Assembly: GCA_024195585.1 (NCBI GenBank)
Contig: SWBL01000234.1
Span: forward strand, 1-64,000
Direction of reading: 5' to 3'
DNA: 64,000 nucleotides
DNA from: Aureobasidium sp. EXF-3400
Taxonomy: Eukaryota > Ascomycota > Dothideomycetes > Dothideales > Saccotheciaceae
Made by a program: the position numbers and the translations under genes. Of this stretch, positions 57,312 through 64,000 are shown in pieces. Numbering within the stretch: the stretch's first letter is position 1; every line of letters begins with the position of its first letter. The notes beneath the pieces are model-generated. The model was given only the letters and a program-made list of their open reading frames with translations, had not been told where the DNA came from and made no database searches.

Positions 57312-58291
57312 TCAGGCATGCTTCTTCTGATCCGCTTCCTGACCCTGCATGACCCAAGCACTTGCCTTCTTAGCATGCTCATCAGCCTTCTCCTTGGAGC
57401 TCATGATCTCCTTCAGCTTGAACTCGTCAGGAATGTTGACTCCTCTCTGCACAGCAGGGCGTGCGTTGATGGCATCCAACCATCTCTCGATCTCAGGGAA
57501 AGGCTTGGTCTCAATGCCTGCCCAAGCACCCCAGTTAACCCACGAAAAACAAGCAATGTCTGCAATGGTAAACTTGTTGCCGACGAGCCAGAGACCTTGA
57601 CCTGCCTTCTCTTGTTGAGCGAGGCGGTCGTTCAAGACTTGATACAGGCGCTTGGTCTCAGTTTGGTAGCGGTTGATGCCGTACTCAATCTTCTCGGGTG
57701 CGTATCTGTAGAAGTGGTTTGCTTGTCCCTTGTGGTTGGTAAGCATGTGTACATGTTTCGTGAAGGACAAAAAACTTTAGTACCTGCATCGGTCCAAGAC
57801 CAGACTGCATCCAGACTATCCATTCAACAGTCTCCCAGTATTCGTCACTGTCGTGGTCGAAGCTGATTTTGTTGTCCTTGTCATACTTGTCGGTCAGGTA
57901 GAGCAACATGGCGCCACCTTCGAAGAGACGCTTCTCCTTGCCTGAGGTCTTGTCAACCATAGCAGGAATACGGCCGTTGGCTGGAAATGTTAGTTTTAGG
58001 GCATAGCACACGAATGACTAGGTGAGCTTACGGCAGATCTTCAAGAACCATTCTTCCTTTTGGGTGTTCTTGGAGATGTCAATCTTGTGAACATTGTAGT
58101 TCAGACCCAGCTCTTCAAAGGCAATGTGCACTTTGTGGCCGTTAGGGGTGCCTAGACTGTCATTAGTGGTTGTGTTGACAGGCCGGATTGCTTCGGATAC
58201 CTGCGGTGTAGCTGTCGATGGTGATTAGCAGCCAGCAATGTGAAGGAACGAAGTGGACTACTTACAGATCGATGTTTGTCTCTGAAGCCAT
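57312..58291 (-). CDS. Glutathione S-transferase, Ure2p-like
   Basis: A cytosolic enzyme that conjugates glutathione to electrophiles or reduces peroxides; the Ure2p/GTT class. Exons are 58291-58266, 58211-58201, 58151-58032, 57980-57784 and 57728-57312, with introns of 54, 49, 51 and 55 nt, giving 256 residues. The second exon is only 11 nt. The joined N-terminal thioredoxin-like domain reads [20 protein letters not shown], then [13 protein letters not shown] and [16 protein letters not shown], with the cis-Pro motif IPAM and the glutathione-contact EGGA. The helical C-terminal domain includes [20 protein letters not shown] and [20 protein letters not shown]. This joint set is convincing because every phase agrees. 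Confidence 0.93.
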
Positions 58292-58883
58292 GATTGTGTA
58301 TGAGTGATGTATGATACTGTGTCCGAACGATGGTCGAGAGACAAGGTATATATGCTTAACCTCGGGATTAATAATATAGAAGCAGACGTCATCAAATGTC
58401 ACTGAAAGCCAATCACTTGATTGGTGAATATATGACCCTGCCAGCATACAATATCATGACGACCAAACAAAGGCAAACTCGTGAATGACACTATGGTATG
58501 ATACTAATAGTACTAAGTATAGATCATGTCAGCTAGGCCTTATGTAGTACTACTAACACGCTTTTGGTGGTATAGAGAGACTTTTGGTCGTTAATGGCAA
58601 CAATTCAAAATTTAGCTATAAGATCGCCATCCAGATACAACAAACCAAGTACTGCGAGAGCAAAAGTCTTGTAGAAAACATGGCTGAAAGAACAAGAGCT
58701 TGCACAAAGATTTTGCCTAGCTTCCTTGAGACATTCTTGATATTATGTGTATGCAAGATTGAATTACTCATGCTTACTATACGCCATGAGCTGAGATTCG
58801 AATGAGCACGTGGTCAAGAGTAGATGACCGTTGATCACGATGTAAGATCATATAATGAAACAACCAATCTCACTTCAACAATA
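58292..58883. other. Intergenic between GST and tRNA-Glu
   Basis: About 590 bases, AT-rich toward the right. It probably holds the GST promoter. I see no gene. Confidence 0.55.
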
Positions 58884-58985
58884 TCCGATATGGTCTAGTG
58901 GCTAGGATTTCTCGCTCTCAAACAGTTTCTATACCAGGAAACAACCAGGTCCGAGGAGGCCGGGGTTCAATTCCCCGTGTCGGAA
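58884..58985 (+). tRNA. tRNA-Glu(CTC) with a 30-nt intron
   Basis: The 5' exon is 58884-58920 and the 3' exon 58951-58985. Acceptor stem TCCGATA pairs with TGTCGGA; the A-box-like TGGTCTAGTGG and the B-box GGTTCAATTCC are intact. The anticodon stem TCTCG/CGAGG closes a loop with anticodon CTC. The intron 58921-58950 sits between positions 37 and 38, the standard place for eukaryotic nuclear tRNA introns. A T-run at 58991-58994 is the RNA polymerase III terminator. Residues match the eukaryotic tRNA-Glu consensus throughout. Confidence 0.95.
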
Positions 58986-58990
58986 TACCC

Positions 58991-58994
58991 TTTT
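58991..58994 (+). terminator. Pol III terminator of tRNA-Glu
   Basis: TTTT six bases after the end of the mature tRNA-Glu, the usual RNA polymerase III stop signal. Confidence 0.8.
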
Positions 58995-59090
58995 GCTCTT
59001 TGTGCAGAGTTGTTCCAGATCGTTGGTGGTGTTTGATTGCACTGAAAAAACTTTTTTTTTTTCGTTGCCAAGCTTTGGCCTCTTTTGTGC

Positions 59091-59107
59091 CCGAGTTCAA
59101 CTCTCGG
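59091..59107 (+). repeat. Isolated T-arm-like stem-loop (possible tRNA relic)
   Basis: CCGAG and CTCGG form a 5-bp stem around a 7-base loop TTCAACT, exactly the size of a tRNA T arm. No matching D arm, anticodon arm or acceptor stem is found next to it. It lies about 110 bases after the intact tRNA-Glu. It could be a relic of a second tRNA gene or chance. Confidence 0.4.
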
Positions 59108-59403
59108 CGTTGACGATTTCCTTTTTGCTTTTCTGACCTACCTTAATACTGAGTACATGAAGCAGAATAAAAAGGCACAGCAATATCATCATATGCTAAA
59201 ATAGTAATGTCTCCTCTCGGACATATACGTTTACAGAGCGACGACTTGTAGATTCAAGACGATCATCTGGTAAATACATCCTCAAAAAGTTCTCAGCACC
59301 GCCTCTAGCACGAATAGAAACACAAACTGATTTCGACACACCGAAGAAAAATGCAAGATAGTCTTGTCTTCACATCCTATACACAACGCCATATATGCAT
59401 CCT

Positions 59404-61295
59404 TTAAGCTCTGACTTCCCAGCACCTAATCTTACCCTGCTCATTCGCAACAGCCAGACCATCACTACCCGGAGCAAATGCAACTCCCGTGATCCTGCCC
59501 AACGGCGTATTGCTAGTAGGCCAGTTCTTGAACACTGTACATGTAGGTAGATGCACGATTCTCAAGGCATCCTTCTTCCATCTCGAAGCCATGACGAGCA
59601 TTTGTCCGTCGGGAGAGAATGTAAGGTGAGAGATTGGTGTGGTAAGGTTGTCGAGAGCGCGGGTGGGCTTAGGTGCAGAAGGCACGGGTGAGGCGAGCGG
59701 GTCTGTAGACGATGAAGAGGCAACGAGCCAGGCGCGGCGGTCGTAGATGTTTACAACACCACTGGAGCTGCCGACTGCAACCCAGCGATCCTTGCCAATA
59801 GGTGAGCCAGCGTTTCCGTTGTCACCGCCCAGAGTAATGGTAGTAGTGCCGACGGCGCCTTCGTCTTGCCAGCGGGCTACTGCGCGCTGCTCGTCGATGT
59901 TCCATTCGGTAACTTCACCATTCTTGCCGGCAATGCTCATACCGCGGCTGTCGCGCCACCAGGCAAAGTCTGCGATACCATTGTTGCTTTCTACGCGCAC
60001 CTGGCTGGCCCATTGCAATGTGTATGCGTCGAGAATGTTGATCACACCACCACCCTTGCGGGCACTGCCAATGAGGGCCATGCTGCGACCATCGGGAGAG
60101 AGCTTGAAACGCTCCATACTGCGCTGCTCGTGTTGGTGGCCGTAGATACGAGCAATCTTCTCCACTTTGCCGGTTTCGAGGTTCCAGACGTGGAAGTAGC
60201 GGCGACGGGCTGAGAGGAAGATGCGAGGGTCGTTGGGGTGGAAGGCTGTTGTCGTGAGAGGAGTTTTGCGGATGTGCAGAGATGTGAGGAGAGGATTGGC
60301 TTCAGGGGCCGGAGGAGAAGCGACAATGTGGTGAAGGTAGAGAGTCGATGAGGGTCCAGAGGAGAGAAGCAGAGGAAGCTCGGGGTGGTACTGCAGGGAG
60401 GTGATGGCTGAGGGTTGGGTGGTGCCAATGTCCTTTGTGCGTTGAATGTCGATGAGTTCAGGTCGCAACTTGCGCTTCTTGTTCTCTGTTCGTCGCACGA
60501 GACCTCCTCCTTGTAGCAGCTTGCTGAGCGGTTCAGCCGAGACGTCGTTGTCTCCCTCCTCATCGTCCATGTCCATATCCTCGTCCGACTCGGCGTCGAG
60601 ATCGTCATAGCTGAGTCTACGCTTCTTTCTGGGTCCCTTCTGGGCGGCTTCGACGGCCCAATCGGGTATGGGGTTAAGCATCTCGTAGCTGCAACAATGT
60701 TAGCTATGTCGTTGGTGCCTAGTTGAGCAGAATTGGCGTACTGTTTGCGCAGACGACGAACGTATTCTTTGCCAGAAATGACATCCTCAGCTTCTGTCCT
60801 CCTCAGCTTACGCAGTCTCGGTACCGAAGCCAGCGACACAACCATCCTCTCGTCGTCGCTGTCTTGCCACGCTGCACCATCTTCCTCTTCCTCCTCTTCA
60901 GTGACCGGCACAGGCTGTAGATCAGTTGACGCGCCGACGTCAGTGAAGAACAAGTCTGCATCTGCGAGACCATCGTATGTCTGTTCGTCTCCAGAAGCAG
61001 CAGCGCCTTCCTCAGCTGAATCCTCGTCGTCCAGTCCAGTCTCAAATCCAGCCAGTCCAGCTCTGAAGCCCATGCTGTCGCCAAACACAGCCCTCTCCAA
61101 CTCTTCCTCAGCAGCATCTTTGTCGTCCTCGCTCATGTCCATATCGTCCTGTCCAGCTGGGGCGTCGTATTGCTCGATGTCTGACATGTCGCTAGCCGAA
61201 TCATCCTGCACAGGCGCTGACTTCCTGGCTGGTGCAGCCGCCTTTGCTTTCACTCCATTCTGGCGATTGTCCTTCTTGTTTTTCGTTCGCGCCAT
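59404..61295 (-). CDS. utp18: U3 snoRNP WD40 protein UTP18
   Basis: A nucleolar component of the small-subunit processome (UTP-B complex), needed for early pre-18S rRNA cleavage; in yeast it also recruits the Mtr4 exosome helicase. Exons are 61295-60742 and 60688-59404, with a 53-nt intron, giving 612 residues. The N-terminus is basic then strongly acidic (EELERAVFGDSMGFRAGLAG). It is followed by KEYVRRLRK joined to YEMLNPIPDWA, a typical Utp18 junction. The C-terminal half is a WD40 propeller from about residue 270 (ITSLQYHPELPLLLSSG, TAFHPNDPRIFLSARRRYFH, ISHLTFSPDGQMLVMASRWK), ending GVAFAPGSDGLAVANEQGKI. Confidence 0.93.
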
Positions 61296-61721
61296 AGTGT
61301 AGTGATTGTGTTGCGTTCAAGAAATGTTCATGTCAAAAATCTCCATCCTCCAAACTCGGACATCGGAGCCCTGCAAAATTCCCCCGACCTTATCGATAAG
61401 CCCGGACTCTAAACTCTCCTGGAAGAAGAAAAAGAGAAAAAGAATAAATACCACCCAACTTGCTTGATCGCATCACAATCAGTACTCCAGTTTTGCAAGG
61501 TCATAGTATATGTTCAGACAAATACGAAATTATTATTGTTGCGCTTTTCAAGCTATCATGCCAAAATCCTCCTCATTCACTTCTTTTACCACTGTGTTCG
61601 TCACTCGAGCTCTGCTCGCTGTGCAGCTGATTTACTTCTTCAAAGACATTGCCGCCAACCAGTGGACGTTACACATACAACGAAAAAAAGAAATTATGAA
61701 CGACTGAAACTGTCATCTAGT
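61296..61721. promoter_or_regulatory. Promoter region of utp18 and 3' flank of the tyrosinase gene
   Basis: About 430 bases. The palindrome CTTATCGATAAG lies at 61389-61400, about 95 bases upstream of the utp18 ATG. A small ORF at 61464-61823 on the plus strand is not convincing. Confidence 0.6.
61389..61400. promoter_or_regulatory. Palindrome CTTATCGATAAG upstream of utp18
   Basis: An exact copy of the 12-base palindromic core found in the dim1/apn1 promoter at 50454-50465. It lies about 95 bases upstream of the utp18 start codon. Confidence 0.7.
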
Positions 61722-64000
61722 TTAGATGACAAGAGCTGCGGCTGCCAATGCAATGGCGTAACCAGACAGGCTCATGATGCTGGCAGCGCCAGTGTAGGTT
61801 GTGGGCGACATTGGGTTGACTGAGCCAGTTCCCTGGGGAGTGACTGGCGATGCAGCAGTGCCATTGCCATAAGGACCGGCAGCGCTGTTTGCAGATGCGG
61901 CAGATGCCGCAGGTGCTGCAGGGGCAGGAGCAGGTCGTGAGTAGCTGCCGTCGAAAGACGAGCCATCCTCAGGGCAGTTCCAGTACTGAGCACTGTAGCC
62001 ACCAGGCTTGCCAGCAGTCACACTGGTAAGAGCAGTGAAAGCACCCCATTGAGGGAACTCGCTCTCGTTAGCTGCAGGAGTAATGGGAGCTGAAACAACG
62101 TTGAGCGAAAGATCGGGCACATCTGCGACATTGACCTCTCCTCCCTCGTACTTGGCCACTTTCCATTGGAGGTTCTTGCGAAGATATGGCTCGACGTGGA
62201 CAGGAAGCATACTTTGCAACTCTCCGCTCTCGTACTTTCCGAGAAGAGAGGTGGTCAAAGGAACAGTGCCGGTGATCTTGAGATCCATGTTTGCCATGTG
62301 GTTGTTATCGGATGGCATGTTCGAGAAGACAGAGTAGGTACCAACAAGGTTGCGCGAGAGTTGCAGCTCCTCAGTGGAGTTGGTCGAAACGTTGCCCAGG
62401 AAAACATAAACAGCGTATGATCCGTTCATGGCGAACTTCTGCGATACAATGTTGCAGATGTATTCATGGTGGTAGTCATCGGTACCGTTTGCGCTGACAG
62501 TGGTGTTGAGATACGGTCCGCTGGTGGTGTTGTCACGCTTCCACCAAGGGCTCCAAATATGGATAGGGCCATTCTTCAAGATGTTAAGAGGTTGCCATGC
62601 AGGTTGCCAAGCAGGCTGTCTGGTAGATCCTCTGACGGGTGCAGAAGGTGCTTTGGGAGCCGCAGGAGTTTCAGGGGCCGAAGGAGCTGCAGGTGCCTTG
62701 GAAATTGAAGAAGCTGCAGCCGCTTTAGAAGTTGAGGCAGCTGAGGGAGCTGAAGAAGCCGCGGGGGCTGCTGAACTAGCAGAACTGCCTGAGATTCCGA
62801 CGTTGACATTTGCAATTACATCAGCGGAAACAGCATTCTTTCCGTACAGCATGTTGATTGCTGAACGAACGCTAGAAGCAGAAGCGCCGTTCTGAAGCTC
62901 AGGGTAAGTGTAACCAAAAGTAGTCATGTCGCGAACACTGGTCGAGGTCCAGTTAGTGCCGGCCGTGTCCTTGAAGAAAGGAGTAAGGGCTGAGTTATCA
63001 TCGTTGACAGTTCCAGCGGGGTATGTGAATGTGCTTCCGACTGCTGCGAGAGGCTCAACATATGTGTCAGTGTGGAGAGTCTGCCACAATGCAAAACTGC
63101 GATCGACCATCCTAGATGATATTAGTTTTCGTCGTGCTGAGAGTAACTAGTCTAGTACTTACACATGGTGCAACCAGAACACGGGATCAAACGCAGCGTA
63201 GTCGAGGTAGGTCATATGTCCATTGTTACCAACGCTTGAATGGATAGCATCGTGAATTGACTCAAGACTGTCGGCGTTCGTAGAGCTAGAAGAGATCCAA
63301 GCCGAGTCACCGAACTGACTGAAGTTGTTGTAGTTGGTGTAGAGGTTGTATAGACGATCACGGTAGTTCGATTGACTGTTGGCGAAAATGTTGTTGAGCA
63401 GGTTGTTTTGACTGCTTGCAGAGGCGTCCCACGAGGTGGGGTATCTCTTGGTAACATCCCAAGATGCAAACTATTTGAGAGTCAGAATTTGCCGTTAGTA
63501 TGACAGGGAACGATTCTTACAGGATTGTAGACCATGTCAGAGACCGAGACAGGATGGAAATCATAACGGAAGAGAGGGTTGGGAATAGTCTGCACTCCAG
63601 TGGGTGTGGTGACGGTAGCCCATTGGTCGCTTAGAAGAGTAGGGAATGCCTTGCAGCTAGAGCAGGGTATCGCAGCCCAGTCCCAGTATGGGAAACGCCA
63701 ATTTTGAGCTGCGGCAACATACTTGTCTCTGGTCGCACCAGCGGGGAAAGACTGCGCGGCTTGTTGAACATGCTTATAAAGCTCTTGCTGCAGACACAAC
63801 ATGATCAGCAGGGGATTCGTATGTCTGTGATACGATTACTAACCTCGATCAGGGCCAGGTAAGGTCTGTGCCATGGTAGGAACAGGTTAGAAGTGTGAGT
63901 GCAGTAACCACCACCAAATCCAGGAGCGGTGCCGATATCGTCCCAAGGAACGTAAGGTCTTCCGTGAATACCTAGGAACAGATGAGTTAGGAACTGAAAT
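61722..64000 (-). CDS. Tyrosinase, probably GPI-anchored, 5' end beyond window
   Basis: A type-3 copper monooxygenase that oxidises phenols to quinones, often for melanin-like pigments. The visible exons are 63971-63844, 63787-63521, 63470-63163 and 63111-61722, with introns of 50-56 nt in agreeing phases; the 5' exon or exons lie past 64000. Copper-A ligands are in [15 protein letters not shown] (with the Cys that can form a thioether to His) and [11 protein letters not shown]. Copper-B ligands are in [10 protein letters not shown] and FWLHHVMVDR. A Ser/Ala/Pro-rich linker follows. The rest is a C-terminal domain with many N-glycosylation sites (NTT, NGT, NGS, NVS). The last 20 residues ([20 protein letters not shown], then VI) form a hydrophobic tail typical of a GPI-anchor signal, so the enzyme is likely tethered at the cell surface. 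Confidence 0.93.

Larger units (their letters stand above)
58986..59403. other. Intergenic downstream of tRNA-Glu
   Basis: About 420 bases, with a T-tract at 59052-59062 and a T-arm-like stem-loop at 59091-59107 (listed separately). I see no gene. Confidence 0.6.

Noticed and set aside
1..64000. Secondary-metabolite cluster, transposon, CRISPR or phage-like system
   Set aside because: The P450, GST, transporter and tyrosinase are far apart and separated by housekeeping genes, with no backbone synthase. No transposase, reverse transcriptase, terminal repeat or spaced repeat array was seen.

Overview
The window is nuclear DNA of a filamentous ascomycete (Pezizomycotina). Most genes are broken by short GT-AG introns of about 46-80 nt. 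The gene set is fungal: the APSES regulator StuA, Mis14, a Gap1/GapA-type RasGAP, the HisHF fusion His7, DUF6594 and HsbA-like proteins, and a tyrosinase. Nothing prokaryotic or viral is seen. A Dothideomycete or black-yeast-like fungus is plausible, but the sequence alone does not prove it.

Layout. 1-11 kb: stuA with a long upstream leader (+), a cytochrome P450 (-), an HsbA-like secreted protein with a disturbed frame (+), kinetochore Mis14 (-) and a small conserved fungal protein (-). 11-20 kb, all on the minus strand: RasGAP, a DUF6594 membrane protein and arginase. 21-35 kb: a large MIT-domain protein (+), mitochondrial ribosomal protein bL33m (+), a 1683-residue coiled-coil protein (-) and Golgi tether subunit COG8 (+). 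35-46 kb: an arylsulfotransferase-like membrane protein (+), a doubtful small zinc-ribbon ORF (-), a transcription factor with three kinds of DNA-binding domain (+), a small conserved protein (+) and a sugar transporter (-). 46-52 kb is compact: his7 and imp3 are head to head, imp3 and dim1 are tail to tail, and dim1 and apn1 are head to head. 52-64 kb: an array of decayed tRNA-like tandem repeats, a GH31 alpha-glucosidase (-), a GST (-), an intron-containing tRNA-Glu(CTC) (+), utp18 (-) and the 3' part of a tyrosinase (-) that runs off the right edge.

Most genes are housekeeping: small-subunit ribosome assembly (imp3, dim1, utp18), histidine and arginine metabolism, Golgi trafficking, kinetochore, Ras control and DNA repair. 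The accessory part is secreted or detoxifying: P450, HsbA-like, arylsulfotransferase-like, alpha-glucosidase, GST and tyrosinase. I see no biosynthetic gene cluster, transposon, CRISPR array or mobile element.

The items most worth checking are: the ATG-free, partly open leader of stuA; a CTTATCGATAAG palindrome shared by the promoters of two 18S rRNA biogenesis genes; the nested tRNA-Ser-like tandem repeats at 52.7-53.1 kb; the triple-domain transcription factor; the GC-AG intron and Q-S-L-D-L-S repeats of the coiled-coil gene; and the frame break in the HsbA-like gene. Exon limits were placed by hand from splice consensus, reading phase and family resemblance; no alignment or RNA evidence was available.
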